A stretch of 64,000 bases of DNA from the NCBI RefSeq assembly GCF_000150275.1, contig NW_002060945.1, forward strand, positions 3,123,172 through 3,187,171. Reading direction: 5' to 3'. This DNA comes from Trichoplax adhaerens. Its lineage: Eukaryota > Placozoa > Uniplacotomia > Trichoplacea > Trichoplacidae. This document shows positions 26,249 through 38,781 of this stretch, piece by piece; the first letter of the stretch is position 1, and each line of letters opens with the position of its first letter. A program made the translations under genes and the position numbers. The notes below the pieces were generated by a model. That model saw only the letters and a list, made by a program, of their open reading frames with translations, searched no databases and was not told the origin of the DNA.

Positions 26249-27261
26249 ATACTAAAGTACTGTCGTACCAAGCGTTGATCTTGCTGTAATTTGTTGACCA
26301 AATGAGGCCCAGATGTCTGTCCGTCCAAAAGAGTGGTACGTACTATGAGCCCATGACTTGACTGTGCAAGTGCCTATAGTAACATAGATACTCCAGTTTC
26401 AAGTCACGTGAACGCCGATGAAAGCGCTTGAACCTACAGTACTGTACGATGTCGGTCTGTATAGCAATTTTGTCATATTAAATAAACGAAGGAGAGAGCG
26501 ATACTGCCAACAGATCAGAGACTGATTAAGCCCCCTGAGATCACCACAAATTGGAACTTAAAGTTGAATTTACAGCACTTTTCACGACTTAGTATGACAG
26601 GTCTATATACAGTACAGTATACTGTAAATCTGCTGAGCATTCTGATGGCATTTGGCACGGACCACTTCCAGTAGTCCATGGGCAATTGGGCATGGGTGTA
26701 TGCAACTGTACATGTCGCTAGGCAACAGGATCCTCACGCTTATGACCACCGACCGACTTTGTTGTAATAGAACTTCTATAAATCTTGGACTATACATATT
26801 CATCATATAATGAATGAAGTATATAGAGAACTAATTTCTGTTACATAAAAGTTGTCACTTAATCACTGCAAACATTGATATCAATTACTACTAATTTGCA
26901 ATTGCTATTTGATGATTATCAATCATCAATTAATTATCAAGCATGACAATCAAGCCAACATCAATTAAAAGGCAAGAAACCAACAATGAATTCAATCAAG
27001 CCCACGACAACTACTTGTCAGCATCCTTGATTAGTAAAACGCTACGGTAAAATCAAGTCAAGTCTAGAATATGCAATCCCATCTTAGTATAACCGCAAGA
27101 AGAGCTTTAGTAATCGATCCTCCTAGGTTGGAACTATTTTTCTTCTGTTTTAAAGTGAGAACGGACCTGAAACGATAAGGTATACTTTGCGTTTCTCTGA
27201 AGGATAGTAATCAAATTGAGCTCACTCAACAGAAGGTAGTTTCAAAACCTGGCGTTAAACT

Positions 27262-28329
27262 ATGAACACGAACCAGCTGATAGCAAACCCTGTTGACGAG
27301 CAAGAGCCATTACAAGAAGACATTAATCAAGAGGTAGACACTTCTTCTATTGTGATCATACCTTTCAGATTAGAAGCTACCATTAGACCAGCCGATCAGG
27401 TCAGAGGGTCTTTTTATGATCATTACTTAACACGTAAAATTACAAATCATGTAACTGCTACGATTATAGTCGAAGGCATGATAAGAACTCAACCAGAAGG
27501 ACAACCTGATCTACATCCAATACATATACTTAACAATTATCATCAACAGCTTTCTTATAATCTTGATAACCATGCAAATTGGCCCGAGTATATCTTAGAT
27601 GATGAGTTAGGTCAAGATCAATCATTTGGCTTGCTACTGATCCCAGGTATGGCTAGAAAGACAATAGAAAAGCTACCTAATCACTGTCAACTTCGCCAAG
27701 AATTAGAGTCGAGAGCAATCAGGAAAGCACGACTAAGAGGTCAACCAATTCTTGGTATTTGTGCGGGCAGCTGGCGTATTTGGGAGATTTTTGGTGAGCT
27801 TTATGTGGCTACACCAAATGGCTATGAGCTAAGAAGAACATTACAACTTCAAGACGTTCAGGATCATATGTATTATAGAATGACCTCTTTAAGTAGTCTA
27901 GGAGAGACTGTAGGTAATAATGAAATGGTTCATTATGTACTAATACAACAAGATTCTCTTCTAAGTTGTATTATGGACTTTCAGCTGGATGCTGAAGTGC
28001 AAAAAATTCCAGTGAATAGCGTACATTGGAAATCACCTGTAGATGCGGACCATCCAGTTTTAAGTGTTTCAGCAATATCTATAGGAAATTGTAATGCTAA
28101 ACATAGACATGGGGAAATGATGCAGCCAGAAGAAGAAATAGTCGAGGCTTTTGAATCTAAATATGGTGCTCCAGTGATAGGGATACAGTGGCACCCCGAA
28201 GCTTTTTACAACAATACAAATGTTGAATTTCATCCAAATAGCCAATTGAATGTACTAAAATTTATGACAAAAGCTGGTGATGCCTATCAAAGCAAGCGTG
28301 CCTTTTTAACAATGTTTTCAGGTTTTTAG
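27262..28329 (+). CDS. class I glutamine amidotransferase-like (peptidase C26), intronless
   Basis: A single 355-codon frame. The fold is the class I GATase / gamma-glutamyl hydrolase type. The nucleophile elbow is LGICAGSW with Cys167, and the catalytic pair lies in GIQWHPE (His311, Glu313), preceded by VNSVHW near 252-256 and EAFESKYGAPVIG, all in the family's usual order. Known relatives hydrolyse gamma-glutamyl amides (for example gamma-glutamyl-GABA). The substrate here is unknown. There is no partner synthetase domain. The first 25 residues are acidic and probably disordered, and no targeting signal is obvious. Every multi-exon neighbour is densely split, so an intact intronless gene of this family suggests acquisition from a bacterium or retroposition. 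Codon use is AT-rich like the neighbours, so any transfer is not recent. Confidence 0.88.
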   Translation: MNTNQLIANPVDEQEPLQEDINQEVDTSSIVIIPFRLEATIRPADQVRGSFYDHYLTRKITNHVTATIIVEGMIRTQPEGQPDLHPIHILNNYHQQLSYNLDNHANWPEYILDDELGQDQSFGLLLIPGMARKTIEKLPNHCQLRQELESRAIRKARLRGQPILGICAGSWRIWEIFGELYVATPNGYELRRTLQLQDVQDHMYYRMTSLSSLGETVGNNEMVHYVLIQQDSLLSCIMDFQLDAEVQKIPVNSVHWKSPVDADHPVLSVSAISIGNCNAKHRHGEMMQPEEEIVEAFESKYGAPVIGIQWHPEAFYNNTNVEFHPNSQLNVLKFMTKAGDAYQSKRAFLTMFSGF

Positions 28330-31300
28330 CAATAATTTGAAATGTCGTTGAAATTATTAATTGTTGAAAATAGATAAATAATTTTGCTTTATCCTACTAT
28401 TCGCAACAGATTTGGTTAAAAATTTACAACATACTACTTCGCTTGTATCAATTGTACCCTCGGTACTGAAAAGTTCTTGAAGCACTTGATTTATCTGAAG
28501 TCATGCGTCTTGAAAAATTGGAACCAAAGTCCTTATATAGTGGCATATATCGAGTGATAATAAATATAATCTACTTGTATTACAATTACGTTAAGGTATA
28601 AGAAGTTTTACATGTTTTGATCGAGATTATTTTACTAATGTTAAAATCTTCTCAGAGAGTGCTCCTACACAAGATGGTCTACACTTGATAATGAGAAGAG
28701 CAGTTGTTTTATACCTAAGCCTAGGAGATCTATATATTGCACATTGGTGTTTGAGATAGTCAAGGTCCATGTCTTAACCAGCTTACCCTTGAGTAATGAC
28801 AGCTGTTTATAAATAATTATAGGTTCTATCTGCCCAAAACCTTATGATAGCTAACTTCAGCATGGATAAGATAGCATGATCCTGGTAGGATGAATGATCA
28901 ACATTAAATTGCTAGAGGTGACTATCCACATTTAAACCATAACAACGGATATAAAGCCGATGAGTACCAACGCTGAAGTATTGCTGTCAATCATTTTATT
29001 ATATAGTAAAGGCAAAGGTAATCTTTGGATAAGAAGATTATTTACATATAACTATAAAAATTAGGAAGTAAAAATATCGTAAAAGATTGAAATATCTCCA
29101 ATCGCATTTGCTTCCTGGTACCATTCTTTGGTAGTATATTAGGGAGCCGATCTATAGCAATATTTAACAGCCGCTACTCCTGAGTTCTAATATAACACTA
29201 ATATCAACTAGGTACAACTGAAATCATGAATATTTTGTTGAACCGATTCTTAAAGATCTATTTAATACTTCAATACTAGAATATATTGTACTACACTGCA
29301 CACCAAAATCTATAATAACATAATTTTATACTTCATTTCACGATTTATGTTTGAATCGATCCAGAGTGTTCAAACGTTTATACGTTGCAGAAATGGTGTA
29401 ATTTCACTGTAATATTTATGTTTTTTAATGTATGATAAAATTTTATGCTAATTTTTTTCTGTCCTGCTATCTAATTTTGTTCCTACATTTCAGTTGATGT
29501 TATGATTTTTATAGAGGACAGCGTGAACCCAAATGCTTGATCTGGGTTCTAATTTAAGAATGCTGGTCTGTCTTAATTTTTAGTTTGTATACTGTATACC
29601 GTAGACTCACTCAGTTTTTTTGATAGTTAAATACTATATAACAGTCTATCATTTGTTGATGACCTTATATACTGTACACACTCGATATTAAATGAATACG
29701 ATGAAGCAAATAACATCAACTAGATCAACTTGCCACATGATTCATATTTTACGGTAGCGTGATGATATTTGTAGATGTTTGGTTGTAAAGAAGGATCGAT
29801 GTTTTGGAGTAGTAGTAGACTACAAACATATTTTATTTATTCAAAACAACTATTTAATGTATTGTAAACTGCAAATTTTAAGACTTTGCAACTGCTCCTA
29901 TAGCTTTGCCTAAGATTTTTTATTTTTACTGTAAGATATGAAAACATAAACAAAATGGTTGTATGGATATGCTGAAATCTTCCTCAATGCGATTATGGAA
30001 TCACAATTATGAGTTATTAAAAACTTCATAAATTCCTTTACATTACTGTCCAACCCTTTTCTTATATAAAGATGTAAAAACTGTCAATAAGGCGGTTACA
30101 TTTGCTTCAATTACAGTAATTCATTGATGGAAATACTAAATGTAAACAATTATACCACTATTTATCATAAAAATAGCCACTTAATCCAAATTCTTATTTC
30201 TACTCTACTTTCAAAACCTAGTATTGAACAATTTTATTGAATTTATCATCTGGAATAACCGCCCATGTAATAACAGATAAATGCGTACAGGCTATCTATA
30301 TTACAGCATTTTGGCATTAAATAATACAAAAACTTACGCATTCGTTTGAAGATGTGTACGTGTTCTAATAGTACTACTGTAGAATTATACAAGTACTACA
30401 ATTGAAATCTTGTACTCTCTAAATTATGTTTCGTAACTGCTGGTGAGGAAACACCACTAAAAAGAAATAGATCCGCTCAGTTCACTGTTCCTTTGTCACT
30501 TGCATCATTATTCTTGTACGTATCTGCAAAAGTGTGCTAACTCTGTGCCTGTACAATTTTTAGAAATAAATAGCTTGGGATTAATTATAGGGTTATCACG
30601 ATAGATTGTTAAGATACTTTATACATTTTTAGATTCTTTAGGAAGACTAAATGAAGAACTCGGACAATGTGATCATTTTACACTATGAAACAACGTGTAA
30701 CAGTATTAAAATTTCAAAAATAGCAATATTCGTCATATAATACGGATTAGTTCTATGCTTGAAAGCAATTGAACATTTTATTGTAGGAATTGTAGCCATG
30801 CAATAAAATTTTAAAAGATCACAGCATCAATACAAAGTACAAACGCATAGAAAACTGTATGTGAAATACTTGTTTACTGTTACAGTAATTATTTATTATA
30901 ACCTAACAAAAATTGAACCCACCAGAAACATTACATTAGGTAAATAAGACTAAAAAATAATATTTCAATGCTCAATTGCGTTCTGGACTTGACCAGACAC
31001 CATTCACTGCAACCCAGAGTACACAACCGACAATGTAGTTATTCAGATTATTTACTTTGCGTAGGGTATTTTAGGAAGCTTTGTAGGAGCATATGTTACA
31101 TCTCCTACAATTTATACGAACTCGCTGCCTTTTTTTCTATTCCATCCAATCATCCTACGGATATAATCATACAATCAAATCTTCCCAAGGCTCTGGCGTT
31201 AAAAAAACACGCACGCTAACTTATCAAATATATTTTTGCCAAGTTATTCTGTATTTCTGAATTCTGTAGGTATAAATTGCATTATACTCTGAACAATAAA

Positions 31301-31466
31301 GCTCATAATAAATAAGATACGAAGCTATAAGTTACATCACATGCTTATTGAATTTTCCATAAAAAATCTATGATTGCTCTAAAGACAGTAACTAGCTATT
31401 AATGAAAATGTTCTCTATATTAATTATAACATTTCCTTTTATCGATGTTAGAAGTGTTCTATTAAA
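28330..31466. other. AT-rich intergenic, no supported gene
   Basis: Short plus-strand open stretches at about 28478-28610 and 28656-28760 read like protein for 30-40 codons but cannot be joined into a model or assigned. The frame at 30968-31219 has no recognisable content. No tandem array seen. Confidence 0.4.
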
Positions 31467-33627
31467 ATGTCTAAAAAGGTGAAAACTGAAGATAAAGATT
31501 CTTATATCGATATTCTTGATGAAGAAAGTGCTTCAGTTCGTATTGATCATGCTAATCAGTGAGTATTATCACGTTATCCGTATGGTTATTTATCATACGA
31601 ATCGTAAACACTTTTAAATAGTTTAAAGCACTGAAAGGATAAGATCGACCGTACTTTATTTAATTTTTATATCGAATGAATTTTACTAACGTTAGTACTT
31701 TACAACAAAATAGTGACTGTCTGCATAAAACAGAGGAAATCATGGAGCACCCTATAACTCAATTAATTCTCATCCTACTGGTATTCATTGACTGTGGAAT
31801 TGTTATTGCAGAGTTGCTCATAGACAGAGATGCAATTCGAGGTATTCATTTCCAACATCTTTCATTTGTATTACTATCTTGAAAAATGCTATTTTAATCC
31901 AAGCTAAGTATTGCTAAATGAACAAAAATAACGATGTCATCGATTGAATTTTACCTGATAAACCTTATTTTGTCGTATCTATAGTTGAAGACGTCGAAGA
32001 TGTGAAGGAAGCTTTCCATTATACCAGCATAATGATATTAGGAATTTTCTTATTCGAAGTCAGTAAATCAATAATGTTTTTACATTATGCACCTTTTCAA
32101 ACATTATTCTATAGTCTACGATCACATTTCATTCGTCTTTAACTTTCTATTTAATATATCCATATTGCATGGCTAGGTAGCATTAAAAATATGTGTGGAA
32201 GGATTAGCGTTCTTTCTTCACTATATCGAAGTACTCGATGCCTTAGTTGTTATTATATCCTTTATTGTGGATATTATGTCGCTGTAAGTAAAGTAAAATA
32301 CTGTCACTAAATATCTATTAATTAATCTATCAATCAATCAGTTGTGCCAATAATTTACATATGATACTGAATTGTACACTACTATTATTATATCTAGAAT
32401 AGTCTCTTATTATTGTAGAATGACATGATTAATTTCGTTTCTTACCGTCAATTATCTTTTTAAGAGTACCTTACTTTTATAATCATGTATTTAATCTAAT
32501 TTGTTACGCAAGAGCTGCTGAAAATAAGCTTCGAGGCATCGGACTGCTTATAATTTTACGTCTGTGGCGTATTGCAAGAATCGTCAACGGTAGCTTAAAT
32601 AATTATAAAGAATATGCGTTTGCTACAAAAAAAGTTTCTCGTAATATGCATTTATTAGATTGCTTGTACCCTAATTGAGTCTGTATCTATTTTGAACTGG
32701 CTGTAGTTAGAGATTTAATATAATTTTGAGATGGTATCTAACTTTTAGGAATTATAGCATCCGTCAAAAAGCATATGCGTAAACGATTAGAAACAATAAC
32801 AGAGGATAGAAATCGGTGCAGAAGAAAATTAAATCGAGCTATTAAAGTAGCGCGTGCCAAAGTGGTAAGATTAGTAGGGTAATTCGAAACTCTGAGTGTT
32901 CGCTTAGTTTCTTCTTCCTAGTAAAGTCATATAATGTAACACAACATGTACGGCGTACGTTGAGCAAGAGACATGGTATTAAAATATTTATTTCTATACT
33001 CTTTCTTTAGTAATGTAATATAACGATTTTGATTTATAATTCTTATTAGGAGGAAATAAAATTACTAGAAGGTATACTAGAAAAAGAAGGTATCGAATAC
33101 CGTCAGATTGTAGCTAAAACAGAACAAGGAGATGGAGATCCTGCGGAAGTTAAATTAGTTATTGAAGAAGGTAAACCTTGAATAATTTATACGTAACTAG
33201 CAGACTAGCTACTCATTTGACATTTATATGATCTTAAAGTATATTGATTGAGCTGAATACTAAAAATTTATTTTAATCATCTATTCCAGATATTATTGAT
33301 GACAAAGATAATCTAGAAGAAGAGCACAAATCTATCGATGGAAAAGAAGAAAGCAAAAGCAATCAGGAAGAGAAAAGTAAATCTATCGATGAAAAAGAAG
33401 AAGGCAAAGGTAATCAGAATGAGGAAGGTAAATCTGTAGATCATAAAGAAGAAGATAAATCATTAGAAACTGGTCAAACAGAGAAGAGTGAGAAAGATGC
33501 TCAAGAAGGTGATAAACGAAGTAGTAGAGGAGATAGTGATGCTGCAAGTCACCATTCTGAGAGGAAGGCAGACGATGCTAAAGATAATAAGGAAGAAGTA
33601 GAACCCGAAGTACTTGTATATACATAA
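31467..33627 (+). CDS. HVCN1: voltage-gated proton channel, Hv1 paralogue C with long charged tail, 8 exons
   Basis: Exons: 31467-31558, 31714-31841, 31985-32058, 32177-32283, 32513-32589, 32749-32864, 33050-33170, 33290-33627. They give 350 codons plus TAA. S1 (VFIDCGIVIAELLID), S2 (AFHYTSIMILGIFLFEVALK), S3 (EVLDALVVIISFIVD) and S4 (LIILRLWRIARIVN) keep the pore Asp, charge-transfer and gating Arg residues. A basic then acidic helix (RKRLETITEDRNRCRRKLNR, then EEIKLLEGILEKEGIEYR) forms the probable coiled coil. The last exon adds about 112 residues of Lys/Glu/Ser tail containing three imperfect repeats starting KSIDGKEE, KSIDEKEE and KSVDHKEE. Such a tail is not part of vertebrate Hv1. The S3-S4 loop (SLAAENKLRGIG) has no His. 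The S2 and S3 exons are 74 and 107 nt, exactly as in copies A and B. Opposite strand to A and B. Confidence 0.94.
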
Positions 33628-35593
33628 ACAAGTGATGGCGATATATAGGGCGAATAATGTGTTGCAGCTCTCAATTACAACTTAGTACAATGAACTTATG
33701 AGATCATTTCTAAATTATCTGTTCTAAAATATTGTGCCTTCGATGGTATCTGCAGTGCTAATATTACAATTATCTTAGCGTAAGCCCTAATGAGTACGTC
33801 GAATGATATACGCCAATAATTTTATTTATTACAGATTTAGATTATATTACCAAAACTTGTAACATCTTCTGATAGTTAATCCATTTTTGATGTTTATAAA
33901 AAAATAAGATTTATGGGTTGGTAAACATGTATAAATTGCCGTGATAGAATGGTAACGATTCCTCGTGCAGTATATCCTGTACATTACAAAATACATTACA
34001 TGATGCATATGGATTACTAGAACAAGAAACGATTTTTTCTCGTAGATTATGGTACCGGTAACTAAGCATAGCATAAGCTGCATACGTATATCCACTACAA
34101 GTTGATTGTCAGCTAAATTGTTTACTCTTACTCGCAAGATTTGGATAGTACAACATGATTTGTGTATCGCAACAAGAGTATGCCGTATGCGCAGCCGATT
34201 CTACCAGGACTGCGGAAAGCTCAAATGGGGTAATAAAGTATAGATCCGTAATACCTAGAGACGGTAAATAATGTAGTACTTCACGAGTACAATATATGAT
34301 AAAAGCAATGATTTATATAACCATTTTTATAATTATAACTACTTAATATAAAAGGCTAAGTGCATAAATACGTATAATTTACGCGTATATCAAATGCATC
34401 CACTTTATCCGATTATACCATGACTTTGGAGGAGTTAACAGGTGGCGGTTACTGTAAACAATTAGATAGAAACACGGCACTAATGAATATACGCATGCAT
34501 ACAGTCAGAAAATGTCTCTGATATGCCATATAGCCTGAATAAATGATATACCAGTACAGTATATTTACCCAGTTTGTATATGAAAAGAAGTGAAGCTTAA
34601 CTACCGTATCTTGTCTAACCTGCATCTGACGACGGATAAAGAACAGAATACTGTTTTGAAAGTATTAAAAAGATATTCTATTACTAAATTGAAGGACTCT
34701 ACGTCAAAGATCCTTATTGCAGTCTTTTAGGAAAAGGAAGCATTAAAAAGGATCGTACGAACTATATTATGTAGAATAAAGTTTGTCGCATAGAATTGTA
34801 TATGTTGTATACATATACTCGTACGTATACAGTACAGTATAATAAGAACACACGTAAAGTATTGCAGATTTCTATTGCTGAATTTATAAATTCTGCTGTG
34901 AAAGCCTCTGCCATACCGCAGATTTTCTGGAAATAAGGAGGATTATCGAAGAAGATGGTACAAATGATGTAGAATATAATAGTTAAGTCATTAATACGGT
35001 ATAAATATGTATCTACTAGACCATAGCACCATCGATTTCTGTTGCCTAAAGAATTTCAATAGTACAATCAACCAGCGTATTCATAGAATATTACAGTTAA
35101 AATTGTCCATCATGTACATAAAAATAGTGTGCTAAGGCACTGCAGTACTTCTGAGACTAGATTATATCATCTACAGCCGTATACATTAAAGAATTTAACT
35201 AGATAGCCATTCCGTCGCCAATATACTGTACTAACATCGTTTTAATCCAAAGGGCAGCTGAGAGGGTCCGGCTGTCTGGTCTGATGCTCAAGAACTGTAA
35301 ACAAAGCCAAAACGATGGATCACCTGGTGCCCCCATACAATGTACTATGCATTGTCGCAAAACAGTAAACTTTAGTATACTGTATTAGTACTGTCAGCAT
35401 TTCTAGACGCCTCTGCAAGGTCCTTGAGCATGTTTTCCTGGGAGCTCAGCTCGCATGCAGCATTTAGCAATCACGGATTAATTATCGAGACTATCTAGCG
35501 AACTTGGCCTCCACGTTGCAATCCCATTAATCGTGGCCTGGTCCTTTCACTTTAGTAAAAGAATTCTATTTGATGTTTTGGTAGCTTTTCAGT
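33628..35593. other. intergenic between channel C and NEIL1
   Basis: AT-rich. The minus-strand frame at 33847-34137 (96 codons) shows no domain or splice support. 35220-35590 is less AT-rich and probably includes the NEIL1 promoter. Confidence 0.4.
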
Positions 35594-38247
35594 ATGCCTG
35601 AAGGTCCAGAAGTACGTCTTGCAAGTGATTACATAAATCACATTTGTTGCAATGTGATCTTCTCAGGTCAAATTGTCAAGTCTGATGTTAGCAAGAATCC
35701 ATCCATTACATTTGCGGCACCTTTTTATACCATTACTGGTCAATCTCGTGGTAAAGAGTTGCTTTTGACATTGAAAGAAGCTGATGCTAACAATGGCAAT
35801 AGCGAGGAAATGAACCATCGTGTTAAGAAAGAATGTGATTCTAGATTGGAAATGAGGATTTTATTTGGATTTGGTATGTCGGGTTCGTTTTCTGTAACGG
35901 ATAGCGACAACATTCCTAAACATTCTCACCTGAGGTTTTATGCACATAACAAGTCATCGATGGTGTTAAACTTTGTCGATCCGCGTCGATTTGGTACCTG
36001 GAGAGTCACTAATAACTGGTCACCAAATCGTGGACCCGATGCAGCTTTTGAATACGAGCTATTTTGCAACAATATTGCAAGCCATTTAAATGCTTCTCTA
36101 TTCAATAAGCCAATATGTGAAGTTCTTCTTGACCAGAAATATTTTAACGGTATCGGTAATTACCTGAGAGCTGAAATCTTGTATAGGTAAATGCAAGCAA
36201 GTGCAGTGTTTCATTTCAAGAATGTATGTATGGTTAATAAGAACGATGTTGTATTATTCAGCGAAATAGTAGATAAATCCAGTCCGCGCTGGCTTTCAAC
36301 GTAATCTTTAGTGTGCAAGTTTACTACTATAGGACAATTATTAACAAAATTTGTTGTATGCTATATTCAGCCTGCTGTCTGAGGTAAAAGTAGCGATTGA
36401 GTTGATGTTATGATTTACAAGTTTATGGTCTCGATACAGTGATTAACAGTAAACGTTTAAAATACACCATTTGTCCGTAGCAGCTAAATTACAGAATTAC
36501 TTGAATCTGCTGCAATTATAAGAGGCAAATCGCGGTCTTGAGTATCCAGAAGATGACTGACATAAAATGCAAATAAATGATAAAAATTAATGATTCACTA
36601 TGCACTGTACTTTGCCTTAAAATATGTGTCATATTTAGTAAACTTGACTCTTTTTCTTCGATTTTTGTTTTATGTTTTGGCATAATGGTAATTCAATGAA
36701 TGCAATTGCATAACCAGAGCTGGTATCCCTCCGTTTACTATGGCAAGGAATGTATTTGATCCATCAACCTCACAATCAAAGAATAAATCTAAGAAGAATA
36801 ATTCTAAGGTATTTCTTAAATAGATTTCAGATTTTAATTCAATCTATAGCGTTTTATTTTGATTCAAAACTTGGCGATCTCGTTGACAAAGTGTACAGCA
36901 TTGTAAGTAAATTAGCAAAGCTATAAGTGCGATGCCATGTAGAAATATATTCTGATCATGTGTACGGATTTATAGCAAATGTGAGCTATTGACAGTCTCT
37001 TAATTCGGTGATTTATTACGTTATTGAAGAAATTGCAGGATTTTAAATTAGGTGCGGTATGCTTACGCTTAGATATGCTTCTGTAATGGTATGAGATATT
37101 TTCATTGGGGGTAATAATTTACTTTGATGTCTATTTAGCCAAAGCAGGAGACTAAAATGAGTAATGCCGTTAAAATCGAAGGAGGGATCGAAAACAATAA
37201 AGTATTGAGTCTTTGTCGCGACCTGCAATTAGAATTAATTGGATTAAGTATGTGACAAAATTATACCACTTTTTTATTTACTGTGCACTTTTCATAGGAG
37301 CCAGTGTATAATTTTTTATACTGCACAAATATATTCTTACAGTAGTTAACATTTAAAATACTTTTGATGCTATTATGCTGCTACTTCATACTGTAGTTCT
37401 TCTCTTTTTTCATTAATCATTCGTTTCACTAGTTAATATAATCTTTTGACATACGAATATAATATCAAGGTTGTTAATTTTGCGTGTCATTGCAACTGGT
37501 AACCGTATTTAGGGGCAGAATCATGGCATGGATCATTTGATGAGGAGGCCACTGCTAGATTTGGTTCTTGGTTGCAATGTTATTGTAAGCCTGAAATGAA
37601 AAATCTGGTAGACAATATTGGACGGACGATTTGGTTTCTAGTAAGTCTTGCATTTCCATGAAAGGGAGAATATAATCGCAGTCTATTCCAGTGCACAATA
37701 AAATTAACTTAACATTTAACTTTGAGATTGGAGAGCATGTATTTAACCATAGTTTGAATATTGCTATTTAGGGAAATCCGGGACCTTTAGCTCCTAAAAG
37801 TCGGTAGTGTCTGTATAATTTCTAATAGAATTAGTATTGTATATTTGTGTGCTAAGGTCGTTTGTCCCCTCATAGATAAAAAAAGTAGGATGACAGGCTC
37901 AAGAAAAAAGAAATCTGATGATGTTAAAGAAGACTTACCAAAGAATCAAGCTAAAGGAAAAAGTGAGAACGCTATGATATATATATGCTTGTTGTTATTG
38001 ATTGTTGTCGTATGAAGACTGGAAAGGATTCATTTTTATTAACGTAGGAGGCACTGATAAAAAGAGTGGTACTAAAGGTAAAAAGAAAGAGGACATCACA
38101 CCGATAAAAAAGCCTCGTAAGCGTATCAAGGTAGAAGATCCCGACTTTCAGGAATCTTCCAAAAATTCTGAGCCAAAAGGTATTAGTAAGGGAAGTACGA
38201 GAGTACTGAGATCGAGAAAGAATAGCAGTAAAAAGGGAAATACCTAA
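35594..38247 (+). CDS. NEIL1: NEIL1-type endonuclease VIII-like DNA glycosylase, 7 exons
   Basis: Bifunctional glycosylase/AP lyase for oxidised bases. Exons: 35594-36186, 36718-36808, 37148-37247, 37513-37640, 37772-37803, 37889-37962, 38048-38247. They give 405 codons plus stop (human 390). The N-terminus MPEGPEVRLAS provides the Schiff-base Pro2 and Glu3 once Met is removed. RGKELLL holds the catalytic Lys. GFGMSGSF, HLRFYAH, FVDPRRFGTW and LDQKYFNGIGNYLRAEILYR are signature blocks. The helix-two-turn-helix is followed by FGSWLQCY and the zincless finger IGRTIWFLGNPGPLAPK. As in human NEIL1, the C-terminus is a Lys/Arg-rich disordered tail (KKPRKRIKVEDPDF), probably nuclear-localising and DNA-binding. 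The residue aligned with the human recoded Lys242 appears to be Glu, though the loop aligns loosely. The start of exon 3 (37148) is the least certain junction. Confidence 0.93.
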
Positions 38248-38775
38248 ACAGACGAGTAATCATTTTTGGTAATTTGACCTCTTCAATCTATCTTCAAAAA
38301 TACATTATTACAGGGTATGTAGAATGTTTGTCATTGTTAGCCACTCACAATTGTAGCGATAGATACAGTTTTACGACAAAGCTTCTAATCTAAAATTTGC
38401 ACGTATTAGTTAAAAATCTGGTATCACTATGATTTTATTCTGAGATTGGAAAGAGTTACAATGGTATATTATTAAGTATTGTTTTATAACATTTGATATA
38501 AATGAAAGAAATATTAAAGGCACATAAAGAATAGTAAAATAGCGATGTGCAGTATGCCTACTACTATTGTACATCTCGAAACACTGTAAATTTAAAAATT
38601 TTCGATGGAAATAACGTTAATTCAATTATAATTTCAAATTATGATTACAGTTTAATTACTGTTGAGATATTAAGAATTTTGGTTTTATTGAGAATGCACT
38701 TTAACCTATTTTATATGCTGTACCATAAAAATGTATCTTCGATACGTATTATATGCAGGTACAGCTAGTTGCACT

Positions 38776-38781
38776 AATAAA
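38776..38781 (+). promoter_or_regulatory. possible NEIL1 poly(A) signal AATAAA
   Basis: AATAAA about 530 nt after the NEIL1 stop in otherwise featureless DNA. Canonical motif, position inferred. Confidence 0.25.

Larger units (their letters stand above)
24680..27261. other. repeat- and palindrome-rich intergenic block
   Basis: 24680-25490 shows no gene and includes a purine-rich run near 25200-25230. 25560-26010 is GTAC-rich with a tandem duplication. 26010-26800 has minus-strand frames (26110-26328, 26603-26806) without splice context. 26800-27260 is the AT-rich leader of the amidotransferase gene. Confidence 0.45.
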
